From Pseudarthrobacter chlorophenolicus (GTDB lineage Bacteria; Actinomycetota; Actinomycetes; Actinomycetales; Micrococcaceae), in contig NZ_JZTW01000013.1 in the NCBI RefSeq assembly GCF_000962805.1, forward strand, positions 1-64,000: a stretch of DNA of 64,000 nt. The letters are read 5' to 3'. A program made the translations under genes and the position numbers. Numbering within the stretch: the stretch's first letter is position 1; every line of letters starts with the position of its first letter. Shown here piece by piece: positions 16,466-25,815 of this stretch. Below the pieces are notes generated by a model. The model had not been told where the DNA came from, ran no database searches, and saw only the letters and a program-made list of their open reading frames with translations.

Positions 16466-17443
16466 GTGCGCTTCATCCTGCGCCGGCTGGGTTTCTACCT
16501 GGTCGCCTTCTGGGCATCCATCACCCTGAATTTCCTGCTCCCGCGCTTCATGCCGGGGGACCCCGTTTCCCGCATGTTCGCCCGCTCCCAGGACAGGATG
16601 CAGCCCGAGCAGATCGAAGCCCTGCGCCGGTTGCTGGGTGTGGATGACCGGCCCCTGTGGGAGCAGTACGCCGGCTACCTGCAGAACATCTTCACCGGCC
16701 AGATGGGCGTTTCCATCTCACGTTTCCCGGCGCCGGTCACGGAGGTCATCTCGTCCCAGATCGGCTGGACCCTCCTGCTGGGCGGAACCGCCCTGGTGAT
16801 TGCCGCCGTCGTGGGTAACCTGCTGGGCATCGTGGCCGCGTGGCGCCGCGGCGGCGCGATCGATTCGGCGCTGCCTCCCGTGCTGGTGTTCATCGGATCG
16901 TTCCCCTACTTCTGGCTGGCGATGGGTGCCCTGTACCTGTTCGGCGTGGTGCTGGGCTGGTTCCCCATCCGGCATGCGTTCACGGACGGACTGGAGCCCG
17001 CGTTCACCTGGGAGTTCATCGGCGACGTCGGCGCGCACCTGGTGCTCCCGGCGCTGACCATCGTGCTGGTGTCCATCGGCGGCTGGATGCTGGGCATGCG
17101 CAACACCATGATCGCCACCAACTCCGAGGACTACATCACCATGGCCGAGGCCAAGGGCCTGCGCCCGGGACGCATCATGCTCCGCTACGCGGCACGCAAC
17201 GCCATGCTGCCGTCCGTAACCAGCTTCGGCATGGGACTGGGCTTTGTGGTGGGTGGGGCACTGCTCACCGAAGTGGTGTTCGCCTACCCCGGTGTTGGCT
17301 ACCAGCTCCTCAACGCCGTCCAGGGACTGGACTATCCGCTCATGCAGGGCCTGTTCCTCACCATCACCGCCGCCGTGCTGCTGGCGAACTTCCTGGTGGA
17401 CATCCTGTACGTCCGCCTCGACCCGCGCGTGCGCAGCAACTGA
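16466..17443 (+). CDS. ABC transporter permease (DppB-like) of the fructan locus
   Basis: The 325-residue permease has the DppB/OppB layout: N-terminal helix in RFILRRLGFYLVAFWASITLNFLLPRFMPGDP (the MPGDP motif is diagnostic), a periplasmic loop of about 75 residues, five further helices, the EAA coupling loop EDYITMAEAKGLRPGRIMLRYAARN (about 218-242) and the C-terminal LDPRVRSN. It forms the channel with the next gene product. A ribosome site GGAGGGAA lies before its start, which in the text reads GTG at 16466. Relatives in sugar-importing family 5 systems share this architecture, so the permease itself does not separate peptide from sugar transport. Confidence 0.87.
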   Translation: MRFILRRLGFYLVAFWASITLNFLLPRFMPGDPVSRMFARSQDRMQPEQIEALRRLLGVDDRPLWEQYAGYLQNIFTGQMGVSISRFPAPVTEVISSQIGWTLLLGGTALVIAAVVGNLLGIVAAWRRGGAIDSALPPVLVFIGSFPYFWLAMGALYLFGVVLGWFPIRHAFTDGLEPAFTWEFIGDVGAHLVLPALTIVLVSIGGWMLGMRNTMIATNSEDYITMAEAKGLRPGRIMLRYAARNAMLPSVTSFGMGLGFVVGGALLTEVVFAYPGVGYQLLNAVQGLDYPLMQGLFLTITAAVLLANFLVDILYVRLDPRVRSN

Positions 17444-17467
17444 CCGGCCGCAGACAAAGGACCCACC

Positions 17468-18439
17468 ATGGCAACCGCAATCCTCCAGCAACCCGGCACC
17501 ACGGCAGGCAAAACCCCCGCCGCGAAACCCAAAACCAAACCCAACCGCAGCTTTATCCACGGGCTGCTGACCAACAGGAAGGCCCTGGTGGGCATGGCCG
17601 TGATGGCCCTGTTCATCGTGGTGGCGCTCCTGGCCCCGGTGCTGTTCCCCGGCGACCCCTCCCGGATCACCGCCATGGCGTCCCTGGAACCGGATGCCGA
17701 GCACTGGCTGGGCACCACGGCAAAAGGCCAGGACGTGCTGGCACTGACCGTGCACGGCGCCCGGAGTTCGCTGCTGGTGGGCCTCACGGTGGGTTTCGCC
17801 TCCACGTTCATCGGCATCCTCGTGGGCCTGGCTTCGGCCTACTTCGGCCGGTTCATCGACGAGGCTCTGTCCCTTGTCACCAACGTCTTCCTCCTCCTGC
17901 CCGGGCTGCCGCTCCTGGTCATCCTGGCCGCGTTCCTTCCGCCGGGGCTGGGAACCGTGATCCTGGTGCTCGTTGTCACCGGCTGGGCGGGCTCCGCCCG
18001 TGTCCTGCGCTCGCAGGCCCTCTCCATCCGGTCCAAGGATTTCGTGGCCGCCGCGGTGGTGTCCGGCGAACGGGCGGGCCGGATCATGTTCCGGGAAATC
18101 CTCCCCAACATGGCCTCGATCGTGATGGGCACCCTGCTGGCCTGCGTGATCTACGGAATCGGCGCCCAGGCGGGCCTTGAGTTCCTTGGACTAGGGGACG
18201 TCAGCACCGTCTCCTGGGGCAACAACCTCTTCTGGGCCGGCAACGAGGGCGCGCTGCTCACCGGAAGCTGGTGGGTCTTCGTGCCGTCGGGCGTGTGCAT
18301 CGCACTGGTGGCGTTCGCTTTGGCCCTCATCAACTACGCCGTGGATGAGGTCACCAACCCCCGCCTGCGGAAGATCAAGACCCCCAAAACCGCCACGGCC
18401 GGAACGCCTGCACCCATTGAAAGGAGCGCCGCCAAATGA
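17468..18439 (+). CDS. ABC transporter permease (DppC-like) of the fructan locus
   Basis: The 323-residue partner permease has a Lys/Pro-rich cytoplasmic N-terminus, a first helix at about 37-57, the family segment EHWLGTTAKGQDVLALTVHGARSS (about 78-101), four to five further helices, and the coupling loop SKDFVAAAVVSGERAGRIMFREILPN. It starts 24 bases after the DppB-like gene and overlaps the next ATPase gene by four bases (ATGA). It therefore belongs to one translational unit with the ATPases and the GH32 enzyme. Confidence 0.87.
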   Translation: MATAILQQPGTTAGKTPAAKPKTKPNRSFIHGLLTNRKALVGMAVMALFIVVALLAPVLFPGDPSRITAMASLEPDAEHWLGTTAKGQDVLALTVHGARSSLLVGLTVGFASTFIGILVGLASAYFGRFIDEALSLVTNVFLLLPGLPLLVILAAFLPPGLGTVILVLVVTGWAGSARVLRSQALSIRSKDFVAAAVVSGERAGRIMFREILPNMASIVMGTLLACVIYGIGAQAGLEFLGLGDVSTVSWGNNLFWAGNEGALLTGSWWVFVPSGVCIALVAFALALINYAVDEVTNPRLRKIKTPKTATAGTPAPIERSAAK

Positions 18440-19425
18440 CAGTTTCCCAGACCTCCTTCGGGTCCCACGAACCCATCCTGGACGTGCGGGACCTCACCGT
18501 GAAGTACATCGGGGATACCCGCTCCACCACCGCCGTGGACCGCGTCTCCTTCAGCATCGGCACCGGCGAGGTCTTCGGCCTGGCCGGGGAATCGGGCTGC
18601 GGCAAGTCCACCATCGCCAACTCGATCATGCGCCTGCTCAAGGACCCCGCGAAGATCGCCGGCGGCAGCATCTCCTTCGGCGGCAGGGATGTGCTGGCCA
18701 TGAGCACGGAGGAACTGCGGCGCTTCCGCTGGCAGGACGTGGCCATGGTGTTCCAGTCGGCAATGAACTCGCTCAACCCGGTGCTGACCATCGGCGAGCA
18801 GATCGTGGACATCTTCACCACCCACGCCGGGCTGTCCCGCAAGGAATCGCTGCGGCGGGCCGGGGAGCTGCTGGAGCTGGTCCGGATCGACCCCGCCCGG
18901 CTGAAGTCCTACCCGCACCAGCTCTCCGGCGGCATGCGGCAGCGCGCCGTCATCGCCATGGCCGTGGCGCTCAAGCCCTCCCTCCTGATCCTGGATGAGC
19001 CCACCACCGCCCTGGACGTGGTGGTGCAGCAGGAGATCATGGCCCAGATCAAGGAACTCCAGCGCGAGCTGGGCTTCTCCGTCCTGTTCATCACCCACGA
19101 CATGTCCCTCATGGTGGAACTGTCGCACCGGATGGCCGTGATGTACGGCGGGCGCATCGTGGAAACCGCCAGGGCCCACGACGTCTACGCCGATCCCCGC
19201 CACCCGTATACGCAGGCGCTGATGGGCGCGTTCCCGCCGCTCACCGGTCCGCGGGTTCCGCTTTCGGGATTGCCCGACGGCGTGAAGTTCCGGAACATCC
19301 CGGACCTCGCCGAGGTGTCGCCCGGCCACCTCGTGGCACCGTTCGGTGCCGACGACCTGTCCATCGCGCACGGAGCCGGCACCCTCGAGGGCGCGGCCGA
19401 ATCGCTGCAAGGAGCTGTCAGATGA
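18436..19425 (+). CDS. ABC transporter ATPase, OppD-like
   Basis: The 329-residue ATPase has Walker A GESGCGKS (about 53-60), Q-loop in VAMVFQSAMNSLNPV, signature LSGGMRQRA, Walker B LLILDEPTTALD and H-loop FITHD. The C-terminal extension is of OppD type but ends without the usual cysteine cluster; the region after HPYTQALMGAFP reads into GVKFRNIPDLAEVSPGHLVAPF. It pairs with the OppF-like ATPase encoded next, overlapping it by four bases, and energises the importer encoded at 16466-18439. Confidence 0.9.
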   Translation: MTVSQTSFGSHEPILDVRDLTVKYIGDTRSTTAVDRVSFSIGTGEVFGLAGESGCGKSTIANSIMRLLKDPAKIAGGSISFGGRDVLAMSTEELRRFRWQDVAMVFQSAMNSLNPVLTIGEQIVDIFTTHAGLSRKESLRRAGELLELVRIDPARLKSYPHQLSGGMRQRAVIAMAVALKPSLLILDEPTTALDVVVQQEIMAQIKELQRELGFSVLFITHDMSLMVELSHRMAVMYGGRIVETARAHDVYADPRHPYTQALMGAFPPLTGPRVPLSGLPDGVKFRNIPDLAEVSPGHLVAPFGADDLSIAHGAGTLEGAAESLQGAVR

Positions 19426-20555
19426 GCCATTCAACGCTTTCCACCCACACCGGTCCGGGCTCCGCCGGCCCAGGGCCCGCCCGGACGGACACCCCGGCCC
19501 TGGAGGTCCGCGGCCTCGGCAAATCGTTCCCCGTTGGCGGGCTGTTCTCGCGGGACTCTGTGCGTGCCCTCCACGGCGTGGACCTGGCCATCGGCCGCGG
19601 CGAAATTGTTGCGCTGGTGGGCGAATCCGGCTCCGGCAAGAGCACCCTGGCCCGCTGCGTTGCCCGGCTCGAACGGCCCAGCGAAGGCTCCATCCTGCTG
19701 GACGGCGCCGATGTGCTCAAGCGGGACCGCTTCCAGGCCTCGCGGGCGTTCCGCTCCCAGCTGCAGATGGTGTTCCAGGACCCCTTCGGGTCGCTGAACC
19801 CGGCACACAGGATCGGGCACTTCCTGCGGCGTTCCCTGGCGATCCACGGGAAGGGCGGCCGTTCGGAAACGGAAACCCAGGCCCGCCTCGAGCAGCTTAT
19901 GGACACCGTGGGGCTGCAGGCGGACATGCTGGACTCGTACCCGCATGAACTCTCAGGCGGACAGCGCCAGCGCGTGGCAATCGCCCGTGCGCTCGCCGTG
20001 GAACCGCAGGTGATCCTGGCCGACGAGCCCACTTCAATGCTGGATGTGTCCGTCCGGATCGGCGTGCTGAACCTGATGCGCAGGCTCCGGGACGAGCAGG
20101 GCATCTCGATGCTCTACATCACCCACGACCTCGCCTCTGCCCGCTACCTCGCGGACCGCACGGCCGTGATGTTCGCCGGCGAGCTCGTGGAAGAGGGCGA
20201 GTCGCTGGACCTGCTGGCCAACCCGGCCCACCCCTACACGCAACTCCTGGTCTCCGCCGTGCCGGATCCGGCCCGGGCAGGTTCCTACGATCCCGTCCGG
20301 CGGGCGGAACTGCGGCAGGCCGTCATGGCCTCCACCGGCTGCGCGTTCGACGGCGACCCGGACCAGGCCTGCTCCGCGGACCGTCCCGTCCGGCACCAGG
20401 TAGGCGCCCCCGAAAACCGGCACTGGGTCCGCTGCCACCTCTACCGGCCCCGTGCCGGCGCAGGCGGCCACGCCCTCGCTGCAGACCCCGCAGCCGGCGC
20501 CCCCGCACCCGCGGGCCCGCCGGCGTCGAACATTTCCCGGAAGGCCTCCGCATGA
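19422..20555 (+). CDS. ABC transporter ATPase, OppF-like
   Basis: The 377-residue ATPase has Walker A GESGSGKS (about 68-75), the Q-loop segment LQMVFQDPFGSLNP, signature LSGGQRQRVAIARAL, Walker B VILADEPTSMLD and H-loop YITHD. The C-terminal part contains CAFDGDPDQAC and the WVRCHLY end motif of OppF-type subunits. About 35 N-terminal residues before the first strand and a proline/alanine-rich C-tail are longer than usual. Four-base overlaps join it to the OppD-like gene before and the GH32 gene after, which links the enzyme directly to the transporter. Confidence 0.9.
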   Translation: MSHSTLSTHTGPGSAGPGPARTDTPALEVRGLGKSFPVGGLFSRDSVRALHGVDLAIGRGEIVALVGESGSGKSTLARCVARLERPSEGSILLDGADVLKRDRFQASRAFRSQLQMVFQDPFGSLNPAHRIGHFLRRSLAIHGKGGRSETETQARLEQLMDTVGLQADMLDSYPHELSGGQRQRVAIARALAVEPQVILADEPTSMLDVSVRIGVLNLMRRLRDEQGISMLYITHDLASARYLADRTAVMFAGELVEEGESLDLLANPAHPYTQLLVSAVPDPARAGSYDPVRRAELRQAVMASTGCAFDGDPDQACSADRPVRHQVGAPENRHWVRCHLYRPRAGAGGHALAADPAAGAPAPAGPPASNISRKASA

Positions 20556-22087
20556 CTGAACTGACCCACCCGCTCGCCACCGTCCCGCGCGGTGAGCTGG
20601 TTGCCCGCGCCGAAGCCGATCCCCTGCGGCCCCGCTTCCATTTCGTCTCTCCCGCCGGCTGGCTCAACGATCCCAACGGTGTGGCCCAATGGGACGGCAC
20701 CTACCACCTCTTCTACCAGTACAACCCCGAGGGTGCCTTCCACCACCGCATCCAATGGGGCCACGCCACCAGCACGGACCTCGTGACCTGGACGGACCAG
20801 CCCGTGGCGCTGGAACCTTCGGCCGGACCGGATGCGGACGGCTGCTGGTCCGGCGTCCTGGTGAACGATGGCGGCACGCCCACCCTGGTCTACTCAGGCC
20901 GCCTCGGGGAGCGCGAACTACCCTGCGTCGCCGTGGGCTCCCCGGACCTGTCCACCTGGACCAAGGCCCCGGAGAACCCCGTCATCGCAGCCCCGCCGGC
21001 CGGCGTCGACATCACCGCCTACCGCGACCACTGCGTGTGGCGCGAAGGCAAGAGGTGGCGGCAACTGGTGGGCTCCGGCGTGCGCGGCCGCGGCGGAACG
21101 GCCTTTCTGTACGAGTCGGCGGACCTTCGCTCCTGGGACTACGTGGGGCCGCTCTTCATCGGCGACGCCTCGCAGGGTGACCCCGCCGGGACGGACTGGA
21201 CCGGCACCATGTGGGAATGCGTGGACCTGTTCCGGGCAGGCACCGGGACCCTGGGTACGGAACCGGCGGACGGTTCACCGGACGTGCTGGTCTTCTCCGC
21301 CTGGAACGACGGCGACACGCGCCACCCGCTGTACTGGATGGGCCGGTACTCCGGCGACTCGTTCGAACCGGCTGCGCTGCACCGCCTGGACTACGGCGGC
21401 AGGTACTTCTACGCGCCGCAGTCCTTCCTGGACGACACCGGCCGGCGCATCATGTTCGGCTGGCTGCAGGAAGGCCGCACGGACGCCGCGATGGTGGAAG
21501 CCGGCTGGTCCGGCGTGATGAGCCTGCCGCGCGTCACCACCCTGGCGGAGGACGGGACGCTGCGGTTCGCTCCGGTCCCCGAACTGGAGAAGCTTCGCGG
21601 CAACCACACCAGCTTGCCGGCGCGGGAGCTGGCGGCGACGCTGGATACTGGCGTCCACGGCAACCAGCTGGACCTCGAACTGGACCTCCACCTGGCACCG
21701 GGGGCCGTGCTGCGGCTGGGCGTGCTGGGATCAGGCGACGGCGCGGAGGACACCGTCATCGAAGTGGGTCGCCCTGCACGTAATGCCGGTGGCACCGAGG
21801 GAATCCTCCGCCTCGACCGCACCCGCAGCTCCCTGGACTCGTCCGTGGACGCGGAGGACCGGTCCGGGCCCGTCCCGATGACCGGCGGGCACGTGCACCT
21901 GCGCGTCCTGGTGGACCGGTCCGCCGTCGAGGTCTTCGCCAACGGCAAGCCGCTCACCGCCCGCGTCTACCCCACCCGCGGAGGCGGCAACGTCACCCTC
22001 TCCGGGGTGGGAGCCGTGCACCTGGACGCCTTCGATGCGTGGACCATGGCCGACATCCGGGGAGGTGGCCGCACCCTCTTCCCGTAG
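20552..22087 (+). CDS. Cytoplasmic GH32 beta-fructosidase
   Basis: The 511-residue enzyme belongs to glycoside hydrolase family 32. It has the nucleophile in WLNDPNG (Asp40), the transition-state stabiliser in YRDH (Asp159, the RDP motif with His for Pro) and the acid/base in MWECVD (Glu222), a five-blade propeller to about residue 335 and the C-terminal beta-sandwich ending near VHLRVLVDRSAVEVFANG. No signal peptide is present, so it would act in the cytoplasm on imported sucrose or short fructo-oligosaccharides, releasing fructose. Its ATG overlaps the OppF-like gene as ATGA. Exact specificity (sucrose, kestose, levan- or inulin-type oligomers) cannot be set from sequence. Confidence 0.9.
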   Translation: MTELTHPLATVPRGELVARAEADPLRPRFHFVSPAGWLNDPNGVAQWDGTYHLFYQYNPEGAFHHRIQWGHATSTDLVTWTDQPVALEPSAGPDADGCWSGVLVNDGGTPTLVYSGRLGERELPCVAVGSPDLSTWTKAPENPVIAAPPAGVDITAYRDHCVWREGKRWRQLVGSGVRGRGGTAFLYESADLRSWDYVGPLFIGDASQGDPAGTDWTGTMWECVDLFRAGTGTLGTEPADGSPDVLVFSAWNDGDTRHPLYWMGRYSGDSFEPAALHRLDYGGRYFYAPQSFLDDTGRRIMFGWLQEGRTDAAMVEAGWSGVMSLPRVTTLAEDGTLRFAPVPELEKLRGNHTSLPARELAATLDTGVHGNQLDLELDLHLAPGAVLRLGVLGSGDGAEDTVIEVGRPARNAGGTEGILRLDRTRSSLDSSVDAEDRSGPVPMTGGHVHLRVLVDRSAVEVFANGKPLTARVYPTRGGGNVTLSGVGAVHLDAFDAWTMADIRGGGRTLFP

Positions 22088-22124
22088 CGCCAATCCCAAA
22101 CCTCCGAGATCAAAGGCGATCTGC

Positions 22125-25100
22125 ATGCATAAGAGATTAGCCGCGGGCCTCACGGCAGCGGTCCTTGGTGCCGGCCTCGCAGGAACGGGGGCCGCCGTTC
22201 CGGCGGCGGCCCTCGGCACCGCACCCGCCACCCTCAACAGCACCACCAGCCCCATCCCGGACGTTGCCGGCACCAGCGGCACCTGGACCCGGACGGCCCA
22301 GGGCGGGTACACCGCCGTCGCGCCCCCAGGCCAGAACGCCGCGGCTACCAGCGAGCAGGTCATTGCGGGCACTGCCCGCTACACGGCCAGCGTGACGGTC
22401 GATTCCGGAAGCCCCTACGGTGTGGGCGCCCTGGTGTTCCGGGCAACCCCGGACGCCGGCGCCGGCTATGCAGCCACCATCGACCCCAACCTGGACCGGG
22501 TGCGGCTGTTCGACCTCGCCACTGGCCAGGACGTGGTGGCCCCGGTGTCACTCGCGCTGAACACGGGACAGCCATACAACATGGAAGTCCACGTTGACGG
22601 ACCGCGGATCTACGTCGCCGTAGACGGCACCTCCCGCATTGACGCCACGGACTACCGCTACGAATCCGGCCGCGTGGGGCTGCACGCGTTCAACGGAACC
22701 GTGGCCTTTGGAACCCCCGGCGTCCGCATCATCGATGCGAACGTCTCAGGCTGGAGCACCGGCGCCGGCTGGTCCGCCACAGCCACCGGGTTCCGCGGCA
22801 CCGCCCCGGCAAACGCCAACAGCCGCGCCATCGCCACCGGGCAGCAACCCACCGACGTCGATTTCTCCACCGACATCCAGGTGGCATCCCCCTTCGGCGT
22901 AGGAACTGTCCTTTTCCGGACCAATGCCGCCGGGACCGCCGGGTACGCCGCCGAAGTGGACCCCAACGCCGGCAGGCTGCGGCTCTACCGGGTGTCCGAT
23001 AACGCCACGCTCGGCACGTTCCCCGCAACCATCACGCTCAACCAGGTCTACCGCCTCCGGGTCACAGCCCTTGGCAGCGCACTTGCCGTCTACTGGCAAA
23101 CGGACTTCCTGGACCCCAACGGTGCCACGCCCGCTATCACGGCCACCGACTCGACGGCCGGTTCAGGGCATATTGGCCTTGGCTCATACAACGGCACCGC
23201 CGTGTTCCAAAGCATGACCCTCCGGGGCCTGGAGAGTTCCCTGCAGGGCTGGCGCACGGCGTCCGGCTCCTGGGAGCCGGACGCTGCCGGCCTGCGCGCA
23301 ACACCGGCAGGCGGCACCGCGGCGAGGTTCATCCCGGCGGTGGCGTCCGACGTCGTCGCCTCCCTGGACCTGACCGCCACCGCACCGGCAACAGCCTCGG
23401 TGGTGGTCCGCAGCGGTGCAGACGGTTCCGGTGGCCTCGAACTGAGGATCGATCCCGGCGCCGGCACGGCGAACCTGTACAACCGGTCCGCGTCCACTCT
23501 GCTGCACAGCGGCACCCTGCCCGCCACCGGCTTCAAGGCCGGGCAGCTCAACCGCGTCCAGTTCACGGTGCGGGGCACGGAAGCGTCCGTCCTGGTCAAC
23601 GGCACGCCGGTCCTGAACGGCACCGTACCCGCCGCCACCGGACCCGGGTTCGCCCTCCTTGCCACCGGCACGGCCTGGTTCCAGAACGTCCGGGCGGACA
23701 GCGTGGACCAGTACATGAATGGCACCTACCAGCCCGGCTATCACTACACGCAGAACTCGGGGAACAGCTCGGACCCCAACGGCCTGGTGTTCTACGACGG
23801 CGAGTACCACCTCTTCCACCAGGACCGCGGCTGCTGGGCGCACGCCGTCAGCACCGACCTGCTGCACTGGAAGCAACTGCCCATCGCCCTGCCGCACATG
23901 GCCGCGGGGGAGTCATGGTCCGGCTCGGCGGTGGTGGACGCCACCAACGCCAGCGGACTGTTCCCCGGCGGCTCCGGGCTGATCGCGTACTACACCAGCT
24001 TCAACCATGACGCCCCGAACGGAAACCAGTCCGTCCGGGCGGCGTACAGCAAGGATAAGGGCCGCAGCTGGCAGACCGTGCAAGCCGCTCCTGTGGTGGA
24101 AAACCCCGGCGGCCCGGACGGCGGCTGGGACTTCCGCGACCCCAAAGTCACCCGGGACGCCGGTTCCGGCAAGTGGACCATGGTGGTGGCGGGTGGAGAC
24201 CATCTCCGCTTCTACACCTCCGCGGACCTCCTGCACTGGACGTTCGCCAGCACCTTCGGCTACGGGAGCTGGGTCCGCGGCGGGGTGTGGGAGTGCCCGG
24301 ACTTCTTCGAGCTGCCCGTCGAGGGGCAGCCCGGGGTGAAACGCTGGGTGCTGTGGTGGAGCACCGGAGCCGTGCGCGCCACCAACGGTTCGGCGGCGCA
24401 GTACGTCACGGGCACCTGGAACGGCACCTCGTTCACCCCCGATACGCCCGCCTCAACGGTGCTGCAGGCGGACCACGGGCGCGACTACTACGCGGCCATG
24501 AGCTTCTACGGCACCCCGGACGGCCGGCGGATCATGCTTGGCTGGATGAGCAACTGGGATTACGCCTTCAGCCCGCCCACCGGCCGGTGGAACGGCCAGC
24601 TGTCGGTGCCCCGCGAGATCAAGCTCATTGACGTTCCGGGTGCCGGGCTGAGGCTGACGCAGGCCCCGGTGGTGGAGGCAGAATCACTACGGACCTCCAC
24701 ATGGCAGGCCTCGGACGTCCCGGTTTCGCCAACCTCCGGCAACCCGCTGGCCTCAGTCTCGGGGCGCTCGTTCGAGCTGGAAGCAGAGGTGGGGATTCCG
24801 TCGTCGGGCGGGGCTTCCTCCTTCGCTTTCGGGGTACGGAAAGGGAACGGCTCCACCGGCGCGCAGCAGACACTTGTGAAGTACGACGCCGGTGCTGCCG
24901 CGCTCACGGTGGACCGGGGCGCCGCCGGGCGCAGGGACTTCACCCGCTACTTCGCCGGTTCAGCCGCGGACAATGCCACGGCTCCGTGGAGTTCCACCGT
25001 GGCGGGCACTGAGCGGCGCGTGAAGGTCCGGATCCTGGTGGATGCGTCCTCGGTGGAGGTATTCGGGGGCGACGGGACGGCCGCCATCACCTCACTGGTC

Positions 25101-25787
25101 TTCCCGGACCACTCCTCCACGGGGCTGTCCTTCACGGCCGCCGGAGGAACTGCCCGGCTGGTGTCCGTCAAAGTACACCAGCTCGGCGACACCGCTCGCC
25201 TGACCGGCGCTCCGCCGTCGGCCGTCCTTCCGCCGGCGGCCGGCACCGCCAGGCACAATTTGGGCGGCTTCGCGGTGGTTCCGGGCGGACGCTGGGAGGG
25301 CACGGGCGCAGGCCTGGCTGGCACGTTCGACAAGGACTCCACCGCCATGGGGCCCGCCACCTACGGCAACGTCCGGCTGCAGGCCACCGTGCGGTTCGGC
25401 GGCGAGCCCTTCGCGGGTGAGCTCCTGAACCGGGACCTGGCGCCCGAAAAGGGGTACGGCGGCGCCGGCTCGGTGCTGCTGAGGTCCTCGGCCGACGGTT
25501 CAACCGCCTACTACGTGAACCTGGACCCGAACCTGCGGGTGGTGCGGGTGTTCAAGTTGTCCGGAGGCGCATTCACCGTCCTGGCCAGTGTGCCCTCGAA
25601 CCTGGGCCACGGGGTCGGCTATGCCCTGGACGCCGCCGTCAGCGGCAGCCGGATCACGGTAGCGGTGGACGGGACGCAGCTGATAGATGTGGCCGACAGT
25701 GCGCCCCTGGCCGCCGGGCGGGTGGGCGTCAACGTGTTCGACGGCAGGGCCGCGTACCAGGATGTGCTGGTGACGGCCCTGCCGTAG
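22125..25787 (+). CDS. Secreted multi-domain GH32 fructan hydrolase
   Basis: The 1220-residue exoenzyme begins with a Sec signal peptide (MHKRLAAGLTAAVLGAGLAG... to about residue 35). Three sandwich modules of about 160 residues follow (about 45-207, 208-365, 366-528), each with a GYAATIDPNLDRVRLF-like core, then the GH32 propeller (about 530-860) with nucleophile Asp550 in SDPNG, Asp672 in FRDP and acid/base Glu723 in WECPD, the GH32 beta-sandwich (to about 1025), and a fourth module (about 1050-1220). The modules look like concanavalin/LamG-type carbohydrate binders. The usual Asn before the nucleophile is Ser549. No sortase or membrane anchor is seen. It probably cuts levan or inulin outside the cell for the importer encoded upstream. 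ATG 22125 is chosen because the signal peptide starts there. Confidence 0.88.
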   Translation: MHKRLAAGLTAAVLGAGLAGTGAAVPAAALGTAPATLNSTTSPIPDVAGTSGTWTRTAQGGYTAVAPPGQNAAATSEQVIAGTARYTASVTVDSGSPYGVGALVFRATPDAGAGYAATIDPNLDRVRLFDLATGQDVVAPVSLALNTGQPYNMEVHVDGPRIYVAVDGTSRIDATDYRYESGRVGLHAFNGTVAFGTPGVRIIDANVSGWSTGAGWSATATGFRGTAPANANSRAIATGQQPTDVDFSTDIQVASPFGVGTVLFRTNAAGTAGYAAEVDPNAGRLRLYRVSDNATLGTFPATITLNQVYRLRVTALGSALAVYWQTDFLDPNGATPAITATDSTAGSGHIGLGSYNGTAVFQSMTLRGLESSLQGWRTASGSWEPDAAGLRATPAGGTAARFIPAVASDVVASLDLTATAPATASVVVRSGADGSGGLELRIDPGAGTANLYNRSASTLLHSGTLPATGFKAGQLNRVQFTVRGTEASVLVNGTPVLNGTVPAATGPGFALLATGTAWFQNVRADSVDQYMNGTYQPGYHYTQNSGNSSDPNGLVFYDGEYHLFHQDRGCWAHAVSTDLLHWKQLPIALPHMAAGESWSGSAVVDATNASGLFPGGSGLIAYYTSFNHDAPNGNQSVRAAYSKDKGRSWQTVQAAPVVENPGGPDGGWDFRDPKVTRDAGSGKWTMVVAGGDHLRFYTSADLLHWTFASTFGYGSWVRGGVWECPDFFELPVEGQPGVKRWVLWWSTGAVRATNGSAAQYVTGTWNGTSFTPDTPASTVLQADHGRDYYAAMSFYGTPDGRRIMLGWMSNWDYAFSPPTGRWNGQLSVPREIKLIDVPGAGLRLTQAPVVEAESLRTSTWQASDVPVSPTSGNPLASVSGRSFELEAEVGIPSSGGASSFAFGVRKGNGSTGAQQTLVKYDAGAAALTVDRGAAGRRDFTRYFAGSAADNATAPWSSTVAGTERRVKVRILVDASSVEVFGGDGTAAITSLVFPDHSSTGLSFTAAGGTARLVSVKVHQLGDTARLTGAPPSAVLPPAAGTARHNLGGFAVVPGGRWEGTGAGLAGTFDKDSTAMGPATYGNVRLQATVRFGGEPFAGELLNRDLAPEKGYGGAGSVLLRSSADGSTAYYVNLDPNLRVVRVFKLSGGAFTVLASVPSNLGHGVGYALDAAVSGSRITVAVDGTQLIDVADSAPLAAGRVGVNVFDGRAAYQDVLVTALP

Positions 25788-25815
25788 GGCTAGTTTGCCG
25801 GACTGGCGGGGCTGG

